From DASZQY01 sp035548515 (GTDB taxonomy: Bacteria > Pseudomonadota > Alphaproteobacteria > Rhizobiales > Kaistiaceae): a stretch of 64,000 nucleotides of DNA. A model generated the notes under the pieces. It was given only the letters and a program-made list of their open reading frames with translations. It searched no databases and had not been told where the DNA came from. The position numbers and the translations under genes are program-made. Below, in pieces: positions 45,255 through 53,884 of the stretch. Location of the stretch: contig DASZSW010000002.1 of NCBI GenBank assembly GCA_035548515.1, forward strand, positions 1 to 64,000, given 5' to 3'. Position 1 is the stretch's first letter. Each line of letters starts with the position of its first letter.

Positions 45255-47837
45255 ATGAGCAGCAAGGTTCTGATTGTAACGACGGTCCGCTGGCCTTCCG
45301 CGGCAAGGGTGGCCGCGGCCTTCGCGGCGACAGGCTGTCGTGTTGTTGGGCTTTTGCCCGCCCGCCATCCGGCGGAGCATAGCCGCTATTTTGAGCAAAC
45401 CTATCTCTACCATCCGCTTGCCGGCCGCGGTTCCTTTCTCGCTGCAATCCGCCGCTCGAATCCTGATTTCATCGTCCCGCTCGACGACCGCGCGGTTTCC
45501 CTTCTGCTCAGCGTCCAGGCGCGCGCTGGCGGTCGCGTCGCCGAGCTGATCGAAACGTCGCTCGGCCGGTCGCAGAGCTACGCCGCCGCTTTGTCGCGAA
45601 ACGGCTTTATCGAAATCGCGCGCAGCTGTGGCGTTCGTACGCCGCTTACCCGATCGATCACCGGGTCCGAGCTGGAGGGCGTGCTTGCCGAGTGGGATCT
45701 TCCCGTGGTTCTGAAGGCAGATGGCACATGGGGCGGGGTGGGCGTCATCGTCGCCCGCAGCCGTGCTTCAGCGATTGACGCATATGACGTGCTCGCCCGC
45801 GCGCGCCCACTCCTGCGCAGCGCGGTGGCCGCGCAGCGAGAATCTGATCTGCACCTGTTCCGCGACGCTGTCACACGGGTACGCCGGCCCGTCATCCTGC
45901 AGCAGTTCGTCAGCGGCACGCCCGCCACGACATCGTTCGCGAGTTGGCGCGGAGAGTTGCTTGCCGCAAATCATTTCGAGACGGTCGAAGCACGCGACGC
46001 CAATGGACCGGCCAGCGTGTTGCAGCGGATCGACAGCGACGAAATGCAGGAAACCGCCGTGCGAATCGCCGCTCACCTCGGGCTGACCGGATTGCACGGC
46101 ATCGACTACGTCCGCGACGCGACAGGCAAGGCGTACGTCATAGAGATGAACCCGCGCAGTCCGCAGACGGGGTCGCTAAGCTTCGGTGCCGGGCACGATC
46201 TGGTCTCGGCGCTGGCCGAACGCATTGACGGCGCGCCACACGCGCCACGACCCCAACCGGCGAGCGACCTCATCGCACTCTTTCCGCAGGAATGGATGCG
46301 CGACCCGGCCAGCCCGTACCTGACGACCGCGTTTCACGACGTTCCGTGGGACGATCCCTCGGTGCTTACGGCGGTGATCGGATCTCGCGAGCTAAAAGCC
46401 GTCATAGGAAATCGCGGGGCACTCGCGGGACCTATTCGTGCAGTGGCTGACGTGTCGATCAGTAATCCACGCCAGCCTGCGCTTCGGGATCTCGTCGCAC
46501 GCTCGGGAACGGCTGGCGTTCGCGGAACCATCGCGCAATCGACCCTTGGCATGATCGATCAGGGGATCGTCGCGCTCGGGTCGCTTCTTCCTGTCGTTCT
46601 CCTCGGTCATCTGGCCGGTGCGGAACAACTCGGTCTCTATTCGCTTGCGGTCGCGGTCGCTCTGTTCCTCACGATCGTTGGTCAGAATCTTCTCCTCTCG
46701 GGCTATCCCATCTTCCGTGCCCGCGACGAGACCGCCTCTGACGCCAATCTCTTCCATGCCGTCTCACAGAGCGCTGCAGGCCTCCTTCTGCTTCTTCCGC
46801 TCGTGCTGGCCGCGGTGGCTTACTCCCCTCACGTCCAGCCTGATGTGGCGCTGCCGGGGGCCGTTCTGGTCGGATTCATCCTGTCCAGCAGTGCGCGGCA
46901 ACTGCTGCGCACTCTTTCTCTGAGCCGGCAGGAATTGCTCCCGGCGCTTGCGCTCGACCTAGTGGTTTTCACGGCTACAGCGGTTGGACTTACGTGGCTG
47001 GCGCGGCGGGGCGCGATGGAACTCGCGAGCACCTGCACGGCGCTGCTCGTCGCAAATATCGCTTACGTTTTCGCCTGGCTGGGGGTCTATCGCCGGCGGA
47101 TCATCCCGCAACGTGCGGGTGCCTTGCGCTATCTGGCGCAGGCGATCGATTTCGGTAAGTGGGCGTTCCTTTCCGCCATATTCGGATCGACGCCTTACTA
47201 TGCCGCGCCTTGGCTGCTCGCGCTGTTGCAGGGCACGAAGGCCGCGGCAGTTTACGCGTCGGCGTCGACGGTGGTTGGCGTCGTCAACCACAGCCTGCTT
47301 GGCCTTACCAAAGGAAACGACGGAAGAACCGCCGATGCCTATCATAGGGGTGGCATCGGGGCTCTCGACGCGACGGTCAACGACCTGTTGAAGGTCATCG
47401 TGCCCGGGCTGACGGTGATCGTCGCCATCGTCTTCTTCGCCGCCAACTCTCTCGGAAGGTTGGTGCTGCCTTCACACGCGGCGGAGGTCGCCAGCGTCGC
47501 GCGGCTGCTTTCTCTGTCGCTTCTCGTGGGCAGCGTACGTGTGATCTACGGTAGCGGCCTTTGGGCGATGGGTCTGCCGCGCGCAACCGTTCCGGCCGGC
47601 CTGGTGCGCGGCACTGTCTGCGTTGTAGCGGGGGCGTACGGCGTGTACGCGGCAGGCCCCATCGGAATGGCCGCAGCCGTGCTTGCCGGAGACCTGGTAT
47701 CTACCGCCATCGTTGCGCGGAAATACCGAGTGATCACGGCCGGTAGAGCGCGCGCCCCCGATATTGGAAATGCCGATAGCCCTATCGGCGCATCGCTCGC
47801 TGGCGCGCCATCCACCCACCGTCGACCGGAATTTTGA
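45255..47837 (+). CDS. Fusion of ATP-grasp ligase and polysaccharide flippase-like membrane domain
   Basis: One unbroken 860-residue frame carries two domains. Residues 1-400 are an ATP-grasp enzyme: a pre-ATP-grasp Rossmann part (KVLIVTTVRW), the ATP-binding Lys154 in VVLKADG, the Gly-rich flap GTWGGVGV (157-164), QQFVSGTPA near 216 and the metal ligands in VIEMNPRS (Glu297, Asn299). Residues about 425-822 are some 12 TM helices with the layout of Wzx/MATE-type oligosaccharide flippases (TLGMIDQGIVALGSLLPVVLLGHLAG, AEQLGLYSLAVAVALFL). ATP-grasp ligases form amide or thioester bonds and flippases export lipid-linked glycans, so a coupled ligation-and-export function is possible but inferred. 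The start is uncertain; TTG 45198 and GTG 45234 are alternatives. No glycosyltransferase is nearby. Confidence 0.88.
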   Translation: MSSKVLIVTTVRWPSAARVAAAFAATGCRVVGLLPARHPAEHSRYFEQTYLYHPLAGRGSFLAAIRRSNPDFIVPLDDRAVSLLLSVQARAGGRVAELIETSLGRSQSYAAALSRNGFIEIARSCGVRTPLTRSITGSELEGVLAEWDLPVVLKADGTWGGVGVIVARSRASAIDAYDVLARARPLLRSAVAAQRESDLHLFRDAVTRVRRPVILQQFVSGTPATTSFASWRGELLAANHFETVEARDANGPASVLQRIDSDEMQETAVRIAAHLGLTGLHGIDYVRDATGKAYVIEMNPRSPQTGSLSFGAGHDLVSALAERIDGAPHAPRPQPASDLIALFPQEWMRDPASPYLTTAFHDVPWDDPSVLTAVIGSRELKAVIGNRGALAGPIRAVADVSISNPRQPALRDLVARSGTAGVRGTIAQSTLGMIDQGIVALGSLLPVVLLGHLAGAEQLGLYSLAVAVALFLTIVGQNLLLSGYPIFRARDETASDANLFHAVSQSAAGLLLLLPLVLAAVAYSPHVQPDVALPGAVLVGFILSSSARQLLRTLSLSRQELLPALALDLVVFTATAVGLTWLARRGAMELASTCTALLVANIAYVFAWLGVYRRRIIPQRAGALRYLAQAIDFGKWAFLSAIFGSTPYYAAPWLLALLQGTKAAAVYASASTVVGVVNHSLLGLTKGNDGRTADAYHRGGIGALDATVNDLLKVIVPGLTVIVAIVFFAANSLGRLVLPSHAAEVASVARLLSLSLLVGSVRVIYGSGLWAMGLPRATVPAGLVRGTVCVVAGAYGVYAAGPIGMAAAVLAGDLVSTAIVARKYRVITAGRARAPDIGNADSPIGASLAGAPSTHRRPEF

Positions 47838-47996
47838 TCGCGATCTCGTTGCACTGCCGCTCGTCGGGGCTGTTCCATTGGTAGCGGCAGTGGAAGACGA
47901 GCTTGATCACGTCGTGAAAGCTTTCGATGAAGCGGTTGGGAGCAGCTCGTTCACGAGGCGATGAAACTGCGCGTCGAGATCATATGCCTTCTTCAG
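47782..47996 (-). pseudogene. Frameshifted remnant resembling the C-terminal part of a GntR/FCD regulator
   Basis: On the minus strand from about 47996 one frame reads KKAYDLDAQFHRLVNELLP and the next frame continues NRFIESFHDVIKLVFHCRYQW then NSPDERQCNEIAIKI before a stop at 47782. The two pieces join across a one-base frameshift. The pattern DAQFHRLV followed by a helix with CRYQW and an E-R-x-x-A-I segment is that of an FCD effector domain. No HTH part remains. It overlaps the 3' end of the fusion gene. The identification is by eye and uncertain. Confidence 0.45.
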
Positions 47997-48153
47997 CCTG
48001 TTTCCGATTGGTTTGGCGCGGGGAAGCCCAGTCCTGACAACACATCGCCGAAACTTACTTCTACCTCGGCGATTGACTCGCCGACCGGCGATGCGACAGA
48101 AAACGGCCGGTCGACCGGCTGTTCGTGTCGGCGCTGAGCCCACGGAGGGCTGA
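47838..48153. other. Intergenic region between the fusion gene and the LacI regulator
   Basis: These 316 bases contain part of the regulator remnant (to 47996) and a perfect 14-base palindrome at 48106-48119 close to the LacI start. The rest holds no recognisable gene. Confidence 0.6.
48106..48119. promoter_or_regulatory. Perfect 14-bp CG-centred palindrome upstream of the LacI gene
   Basis: GCCGGTCGACCGGC is fully self-complementary with a central CG step, as is usual for LacI-family operators. It lies 34 bases before the regulator ATG, suggesting autoregulation. Chance occurrence in GC-rich DNA cannot be excluded. Confidence 0.45.
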
Positions 48154-49155
48154 ATGCGGGGCCGTCCACCCAAGCTCACGCTGAAGGACATCGCGCGGAA
48201 AGCGAAGGTCTCCGCTTCGACCGTATCGATGGTCCTGCGGGAAAGTCCGCTGGTCGCGCGCGAGACGCGGGTGCTCGTCCAGGAATGGATCGACAAGCTC
48301 GGCTATGTGCGCGATCGGGGCGCCGCCAATCTGCGATCGCGCACTTCACAGACGGTCGGGCTGGTGTTCTGCGAACTGACCAATCCCTTCTACGCCGAGC
48401 TCATCGCCGGCATCGATTCCGTGCTGGATAAGCACGGGCGGATCGCTTTTATCGCCCACACAGCCGAAGATCCTGAACGGCAGGACCGGCTGATCCGGCG
48501 GCTGCGCGAGCAGAATGTGGACGGAATCATCCTCTCGGCGGCGGAGGGAACGGACCCGAAAATCATAGAGCGCCTCAACGACTGGGGTCTGCCGTGCGTG
48601 CAGACGTTGCGCCACGTGGGGCGCATTCGGGGCGATTACGTCGGTCCCGCCATCCAGAGCGGCGTCGAGATGTCGGTCGACTATCTCGTTGGGGCCGGGC
48701 ATCGGCGCATCGCTTACATCGGCGCCGCGCGCCACACTTCGGTTACGCGCGAGCGCCTCGCCGGATTTACGTCAGGCCTTCGCCGGCATGGACTGACCGC
48801 GGCCGCGATCGTGCGCTGCCCGCCAACGCGTGAGGACGGCTTCAACGCGATCGGCACGCTGCTCGCCGGCAAGAATCCGCCGACGGCAGCGATTTGCTAC
48901 AACGACGTTTGCGCCTTCGGGGTCGCGCTTGGCGCCATCGAAGCGGGGCTGCGGCCGCAGAAAGACTTCGGCCTCGTCGGCTTCGACAACATCGCGGATG
49001 CGGCGCTCGCGCGTCCGGCTCTCACGACGGTGGCGATCGAGCCGCACCGCATCGGAGAGGAAGCGGCGCAGCTGCTGCTGCGCCGGATCGCTCACCCGCA
49101 CAGCCGACCCGAGCAGGTCATCATGCCGGCGCACCTCATCATCCGCGATACCTAG
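48154..49155 (+). CDS. LacI family transcriptional regulator
   Basis: This 333-residue regulator has the LacI HTH at residues about 8-30 (LTLKDIARKAKVSASTVSMVLRESPLVARETR) with a hinge helix AANLRSRTSQTVG, then a periplasmic-binding-protein-like effector domain. That domain includes LVFCELTNPFYAELIAGIDSVLD, VDGIILSAAEGTD, RRIAYIGAARHTSVTRERLAGF and AICYNDVCAFGVALGAIEAGL. It is followed 245 bases later by the binding protein of ABC transporter 2, so it is the likely sugar sensor for that operon. The ligand is probably the transported sugar or cyclitol. Confidence 0.93.
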   Translation: MRGRPPKLTLKDIARKAKVSASTVSMVLRESPLVARETRVLVQEWIDKLGYVRDRGAANLRSRTSQTVGLVFCELTNPFYAELIAGIDSVLDKHGRIAFIAHTAEDPERQDRLIRRLREQNVDGIILSAAEGTDPKIIERLNDWGLPCVQTLRHVGRIRGDYVGPAIQSGVEMSVDYLVGAGHRRIAYIGAARHTSVTRERLAGFTSGLRRHGLTAAAIVRCPPTREDGFNAIGTLLAGKNPPTAAICYNDVCAFGVALGAIEAGLRPQKDFGLVGFDNIADAALARPALTTVAIEPHRIGEEAAQLLLRRIAHPHSRPEQVIMPAHLIIRDT

Positions 49156-49210
49156 TTCTTCCACCGGCATTCACAACATAAGCCCCTGGAATAACAGGTG
49201 TTTTTACGCG

Positions 49211-49225
49211 ATATAACGATACAAT
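49211..49225. promoter_or_regulatory. Possible LacI-type half-operator (copy 1)
   Basis: ATATAACGATACAAT shares CGATACAAT with the better site 81 bases downstream. Its left arm is degenerate. Confidence 0.4.
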
Positions 49226-49290
49226 CAGCGCGCTAAATTTGAGTTGGGATTCCACCGGTAGAACTGATGCAGGCCGTGGATTACAGCGAA

Positions 49291-49308
49291 TTTATATCGA
49301 TACAATTT
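49291..49308. promoter_or_regulatory. Possible LacI-family operator (copy 2)
   Basis: TTTATATCGATACAATTT is an imperfect palindrome around a central CG, with the 8-base perfect core TATCGATA. It lies about 95 bases upstream of the binding-protein start. Together with copy 1 it could support repression by looping. Confidence 0.5.
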
Positions 49309-49400
49309 TTTTGTTGCGACGAATGAACGTTGCTGCGATGGTGCGCTCGCGCTTAGACGGCCGCGGCATCAGTCGGCCCGGCGCACGGGAGGGAAAATCC

Positions 49401-50525
49401 ATGACAGTTCGTTTCTCGCGGCGTGCATCCACGGCTGGCGTTAGCGCTATTGCCGCGATGGCACTGCAATTGGTCGCGATGCAGGGCGCGGCACGCGCCG
49501 ACAGCGTCGTCGATCAGGCCAAGGCCGACGTCGCCAAGGCGACCGGTCTGCAGACCGAGTGGACGGGGCCGACGAGCGCGCCGCCGGTCACGGCGGGCAA
49601 GAAGATCGTCTACCTGTCGGGCGACGAGCAGATCGACACGTCGCACGAATACGGCGTGTACATGAAGGAGGCCGGCGCGAAGATTGGCTGGGACGTGACC
49701 GTCATCGACGGCAAGGGCAGCCCGACCTCGTGGCTCGCCGCGTTCAACCAGGCGATCGCGCTGAAGCCGGATGGCATCGCGATCTTCGCGGATGCTTCCA
49801 GCCTTCAGGATCCGATCAAGGCTGCCAACGCGCAGGGCATCACGGTGATCGGCCTGCATGCCACCGCGCTGCCGGGCCCGTATCCGGATCTCGGCGTGTA
49901 CTTCAACATCCAGGGCGACCCGCGCAACGTCGGCAAGATCGAAGGCGAGTGGGCCATCGCGGATTCCGACGGCAAGGCGCGCGTCGTGATCCTCACGCAC
50001 AACGAATACAAGATCGCCGAGACCAAGTCGGGCGCCACCAAGGCGGCCGTCGAGGCTTGCTCAGGCTGCCAGGTGCTGGAGTACGCCAACTCCCCGGCTT
50101 CGCAGGCCGACCAGCGGATGGCGCAGCTCACCACGAGCTGGGTTCAGCGCTTTGGGGCGCCAATGTACATCACCTCGGTTGGCGACAACGACTTCGACTT
50201 CGCCGTGCCGGTGCTGCGCGCGGGCGGGCTGAAGCCTGAGGAGGTGAAGCTGATCGGCGCGGACGGCACGCGTTCGGCGTACGACCGCCTGCACAAGGGC
50301 AATCAGTACCAGGCGATGACGGTGTCGGAGCCGGTCGAGCTGCAGGCCTACCAGGCGATCGACGAGTTCAATCGCGCCTTCAATAAGCAGCCGCCGAGCG
50401 GCTTCGTGCAGCCGCCGTACATCGTGACGTCGGCCAACGTGAATGCCGAGGGTGGCGACAAAAACCTGTTCGTGCCCAGCAACGATTACGTGAAGCACTA
50501 TCTCTCCAACTGGGGCGTCAAGTAG
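49401..50525 (+). CDS. Sugar ABC transporter substrate-binding protein
   Basis: This 374-residue periplasmic binding protein starts at the ATG after GGGAGGGAAA. The signal peptide ends near GAARA/DSVV (about residue 33). The mature part has KIVYLSGDEQIDTSHEYGVYMKEAGAKIGWDVTVIDGKGSPTSWLAAFNQAIALKPDGIAIFAD, the type 1 PBP fold of ribose/inositol/sugar binders. It also has WVQRFGAPMYITSVGDND and VKLIGADGTRSAYDRL. It is a different subfamily from the binding protein of transporter 1. The neighbouring iol-like genes make a cyclitol a reasonable guess. Confidence 0.92.
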   Translation: MTVRFSRRASTAGVSAIAAMALQLVAMQGAARADSVVDQAKADVAKATGLQTEWTGPTSAPPVTAGKKIVYLSGDEQIDTSHEYGVYMKEAGAKIGWDVTVIDGKGSPTSWLAAFNQAIALKPDGIAIFADASSLQDPIKAANAQGITVIGLHATALPGPYPDLGVYFNIQGDPRNVGKIEGEWAIADSDGKARVVILTHNEYKIAETKSGATKAAVEACSGCQVLEYANSPASQADQRMAQLTTSWVQRFGAPMYITSVGDNDFDFAVPVLRAGGLKPEEVKLIGADGTRSAYDRLHKGNQYQAMTVSEPVELQAYQAIDEFNRAFNKQPPSGFVQPPYIVTSANVNAEGGDKNLFVPSNDYVKHYLSNWGVK

Positions 50526-50541
50526 TCTTTCCCCTGCCTCC

Positions 50542-50577
50542 ACGGGCCGCCGGCAACGGCGGCCCGTTCCTTTTTGG
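50542..50577 (+). terminator. Intercistronic terminator between binding protein and ATPase genes
   Basis: An 11-bp perfect stem (ACGGGCCGCCG/CGGCGGCCCGT) with a GCAA loop is followed by TCCTTTTT. It sits 17 bases after the binding-protein stop and 10 bases before the ATPase ATG, so it should act as a partial terminator or 3' stabiliser that keeps binding-protein expression above that of the membrane components. Confidence 0.88.
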
Positions 50578-50586
50578 CGCCAAGAC

Positions 50587-52107
50587 ATGCACGCCCACAC
50601 GACGGACGAGGTAGACGTTCCGCTGCTGTCGATCAGCCATCTGACGATGGCCTTCACCAGCACGCTCGCGCTCAACGACGTCGATTTCCATCTCCATCGC
50701 GGCGAGATACATGCACTGCTCGGCCAGAACGGCGCCGGCAAATCGACGCTCATCAAGATTCTCGCCGGCGTGCATAGGCCGCTGGCCGGGGAAATTCGTC
50801 TCGCCGGCAGGCATGTCGAGCCGGCGACGCAGAAACTGCCGATCAACTTCATCCACCAGGACCTCGGTCTAGTCGATGCGATGAGCGTCGCGGAAAACGT
50901 CGCGATTGCCGCGGGCTACGCGCGCAGGGGAGGGCTGATCGACTGGCGCGCTGCCGAACGATCGGCGCGCGAGGCGCTTAGCCTGATGGAAAGCGACATC
51001 GATCCAGCGCTCGATGTGGGCAGCCTGACGTCGGCGGAGAAATCGATCGTCGCGATTGCGCGTGCGCTGGCCACCAAATGCGAGATTCTGGTCCTCGACG
51101 AGCCGACCGCGGCGCTGCCGGAAGCCGACGTCGAGCATCTGTTCGCGGCGTTGGACCGCCTGCGCGCGCGGGGCCTCGGGATTATCTACGTGACCCACCG
51201 GCTGGACGAGGTGTTCCGCCTTGCCGATCGCGTGACGGTGTTGCGCGACGGCGCGCGCGTCGCGACGGCGCCGGTCGGCGAGATAAATTCGGATCACCTC
51301 GTCGCAATGATCGTTGGTCGGAACGTCGTGACGACCGACATCTCAGCGGTAGAGCGCGGCGCCGAGCCGCTGCTTGAGGCGCGCGACGTGGTTTGCGACG
51401 GCGTCGGTCCAGTATCTTTTTCGCTGATGCCGGGCGAGACGTTGGCGCTTGTCGGTCTGCGCGGCGCAGGGCACACGCGCATCGCCCGCGCGTTGTTCGG
51501 CGACAGGCGCGTCAAATCTGGTAGCGTCCGCCTCGGCGGTCAGTTCATCGACATCCATTCGCCCGAAGACGCCATGGCGATGGGCATCGGACTGATCTCG
51601 AGCAAGCGCGGCGAAGAAAGCACCGCATCGGCGCTGAACGTGCGGGAGAATCTCTTCCTCAATCCGGTGCTGACCGGCACGTCGCCGTTCGGCTGGCTGG
51701 CGGCGTCGCAGGAGCGTGTGCGGGCGAGCGCCGTCGTCGAGCGCTACGCTATCCGTCCGGGGGATACCGAGAGGCCGGTCAGCACGCTTTCCGGCGGCAA
51801 TCAGCAGAAGGTGGTGGTGGCCCGTTGGCTGGAAGGCCGCGTCCGGCTGCTCATCCTGGAAGAGCCGACGGCCGGAGTCGACGTCGGCTCAAAGGCCGAG
51901 ATCTACAGCCTGATGCAGCGTTCGCTGGCACGCGGTATGGGTGTCCTTCTGGTCTCGACCGACTTCGAAGAAGTCGCGCGTGTCGCGCATCGCGCCGTCG
52001 TTTTCGACCGCGGGCGCATTGCCGCCGATGTGCCGCGGGACGAGCTGACCGTCGCGCATCTCACTGCATTGGCTTCGGGCACTCCCGCGATGGAGCAGAT
52101 AGCATGA
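50587..52107 (+). CDS. Sugar ABC transporter ATPase, two-domain (MglA/RbsA type)
   Basis: This 506-residue protein has two nucleotide-binding domains. Domain 1 has Walker A GQNGAGKST near residue 51, a diverged signature LTSAEKSIVAIARAL and Walker B ILVLDEPTAALPE. Domain 2 has a degenerate Walker A (GLRGAGHTR) but an intact LSGGNQQKVVVARWLEG signature and LLILEEPTAGVDVG. The complementary pattern means one competent and one degenerate ATP site, as is usual in this family. It is coupled to the permease by ATGA. Confidence 0.94.
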   Translation: MHAHTTDEVDVPLLSISHLTMAFTSTLALNDVDFHLHRGEIHALLGQNGAGKSTLIKILAGVHRPLAGEIRLAGRHVEPATQKLPINFIHQDLGLVDAMSVAENVAIAAGYARRGGLIDWRAAERSAREALSLMESDIDPALDVGSLTSAEKSIVAIARALATKCEILVLDEPTAALPEADVEHLFAALDRLRARGLGIIYVTHRLDEVFRLADRVTVLRDGARVATAPVGEINSDHLVAMIVGRNVVTTDISAVERGAEPLLEARDVVCDGVGPVSFSLMPGETLALVGLRGAGHTRIARALFGDRRVKSGSVRLGGQFIDIHSPEDAMAMGIGLISSKRGEESTASALNVRENLFLNPVLTGTSPFGWLAASQERVRASAVVERYAIRPGDTERPVSTLSGGNQQKVVVARWLEGRVRLLILEEPTAGVDVGSKAEIYSLMQRSLARGMGVLLVSTDFEEVARVAHRAVVFDRGRIAADVPRDELTVAHLTALASGTPAMEQIA

Positions 52108-53156
52108 CGCGCATGCCGAAACCGGCCACCGCACGCGAGCGCATCACGCGCTTCGTCTCGGTATGGGGACTGCTGGTGGTGCTCATCGCGCTGATTCTGC
52201 TGTTCACGGCACTGAAGCCCGACACGTTTCCGACGGCGTTCAACGTGCGCTCGATCCTGAACAACAAATCGATTTCCGCGATGGTGGCGCTGGCGGCCAT
52301 GATCCCCATCGCGGCCAACCGGTTCGACCTGTCGGTCGCGTTCGTGCTTGGCATCTCGCAGATGCTGACGATCGGCCTGCAGAACTACGACATCCCGTGG
52401 CCGTTCGTGGTCCTGCTGATGCTGGGGATGGGCGCGCTGGTCGGCCTCATCAACGGCGTACTGGTGACGGTGGTCGGCATCGACAGCTTCATAGCCACGC
52501 TCGGCACCGGCACCATGCTGCTCGGCATCAACCAATGGTACTCCGGCGGCATACAGGTACTCGCGCCTTTGCCCCAGTCGTTCCTCGATTTGTCGGCAGT
52601 CGTTTACGGCATACCCCTGCCAGCGGTGTATGTGGCGGTTGTCGCGGTCGTCATGTGGATAGTCTTCGACTACCTGCCCATCGGCCGCTTCATCTATGTG
52701 CTCGGCCTCAGCCCTCGCGCCGCCCAGCTCAACGGCATCTCCGAGCGGAAGTACATCACGGGCGCGCTTGTTGCCTCGGGTGTGCTGTCGGCGTGGGCGG
52801 GCGTCGTGCTCCAATCCCAGCTTCAGGTCGGGCAGAGCACAGTCGGCCAGGAATACCTGCTTCCGGCGTTCACCGCGGTCCTCCTCGGCGCCACGGCCAT
52901 CCGTCCCGGCCGGGTCAACGTGTGGGGAACGATACTCGCGGTCGGGGTTCTCGCCGTGACCGTCGCCGGGCTGAACCAGCTCGGCGCGCCCTTCTTCGTC
53001 GAGGCGCTGTTCAACGGCATCACGCTTGTGGTGGCGGTCGGCCTTGCGGTCACCGCGAACCGGCGGCAGACCGCGGTTGGATTTGCCGCGGACCGCGGCG
53101 CGCCGGAGAAACGCGACGCGGCTGCGCCGGCGGAAGGGCCGGCCGCCGCGGGCTGA
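52104..53156 (+). CDS. Sugar ABC transporter permease
   Basis: This 350-residue BPD_transp_2 family permease has about ten TM helices. Typical segments are NVRSILNNKSISAMVALAAMIPIAANRFDLSVAFVLGISQM and SFIATLGTGTMLLGINQWYSGG. The coupling loop is IYVLGLSPRAAQLNGISERKYI, followed by QEYLLPAFTAVLLGATAIRPGRVNVWGTILAV. The C terminus is a Pro/Ala/Glu-rich cytoplasmic tail of about 35 residues. It ends the LacI-transporter operon; the convergent GntR operon begins 25 bases later. Confidence 0.94.
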   Translation: MTRMPKPATARERITRFVSVWGLLVVLIALILLFTALKPDTFPTAFNVRSILNNKSISAMVALAAMIPIAANRFDLSVAFVLGISQMLTIGLQNYDIPWPFVVLLMLGMGALVGLINGVLVTVVGIDSFIATLGTGTMLLGINQWYSGGIQVLAPLPQSFLDLSAVVYGIPLPAVYVAVVAVVMWIVFDYLPIGRFIYVLGLSPRAAQLNGISERKYITGALVASGVLSAWAGVVLQSQLQVGQSTVGQEYLLPAFTAVLLGATAIRPGRVNVWGTILAVGVLAVTVAGLNQLGAPFFVEALFNGITLVVAVGLAVTANRRQTAVGFAADRGAPEKRDAAAPAEGPAAAG

Positions 53157-53181
53157 TCCGTCGCCGCGGCCGCAGCGGCGT

Positions 53182-53880
53182 TCAGGTCCCGGCGTCGCGC
53201 TGCATTTCGCTTACGAAGCTCGCGACGCGGTGCCCGACGGACAGGATGTGCCTGCGAACGGCATCAGCCAGCGAATGGGGGGCAGGGGAGCGAATAGCTC
53301 CGATGATCTCAACGTGCTCGGCTAATGCCAGTTTGGTGTGCCCGACGCGCGGTCCGACGTAGTTCCAGATGCGGGTCAACTGGTCTTCGAGTTTCGACAG
53401 CTGTTCGATGATGCGGTCGTTGCCGCAGCGCGAGATGAATATCTGGTGAAACGCGAAGTCTGACCGGTTGAACACTTCGACTCTGCCACGCTCCAGCTCT
53501 TCGGCGATCACTGCGAAATCCACCTCGAACTGATCGACAACCGCGGTGCTGATGCGACCCTCGGCCCGATCGGCGGCAAACGACTCCAGCACAGCGCGCA
53601 TTTCGTAGAGCTGCAGGACATCTTCGCTGCGGATGGGGGCGACGCGCTTGTAGCGCTCGCCCTCGTCGAGGATGAACCGCTCCTGTTCCAGGCGACGTAG
53701 CGCTTCGCGGAGCGGCGAGCGGCTGGTGCCGAATTCCCGCGCGATCTCGGCTTCGTTCAACGGCGCGCCGGGTTGCAACTGACACGAAATGATGAGCCAC
53801 TTGAGGTCGCTGTATGTGCGCGACGAGAGATTTTCCGGTCTCTCGAGCCGCTTTATCGCCGCGCGTCCCGGGCCGGCCAT
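53182..53880 (-). CDS. GntR family regulator, FCD subfamily
   Basis: This 232-residue regulator has the winged HTH at about residues 22-80 (TYSDLKWLIISCQLQPGAPLNEAEIAREFGTSRSPLREALRRLEQERF) and an FCD domain (VLQLYEMRAVLESFAADRAEGRI, SDFAFHQIFISRCGNDRIIEQL). It lies downstream of the TIM-barrel isomerase and the Gfo/Idh dehydrogenase on the same strand, separated by four bases. It therefore probably autoregulates through the palindrome at 55945-55966. Confidence 0.92.
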   Translation of the reverse strand: MAGPGRAAIKRLERPENLSSRTYSDLKWLIISCQLQPGAPLNEAEIAREFGTSRSPLREALRRLEQERFILDEGERYKRVAPIRSEDVLQLYEMRAVLESFAADRAEGRISTAVVDQFEVDFAVIAEELERGRVEVFNRSDFAFHQIFISRCGNDRIIEQLSKLEDQLTRIWNYVGPRVGHTKLALAEHVEIIGAIRSPAPHSLADAVRRHILSVGHRVASFVSEMQRDAGT

Positions 53881-53884
53881 CTGT

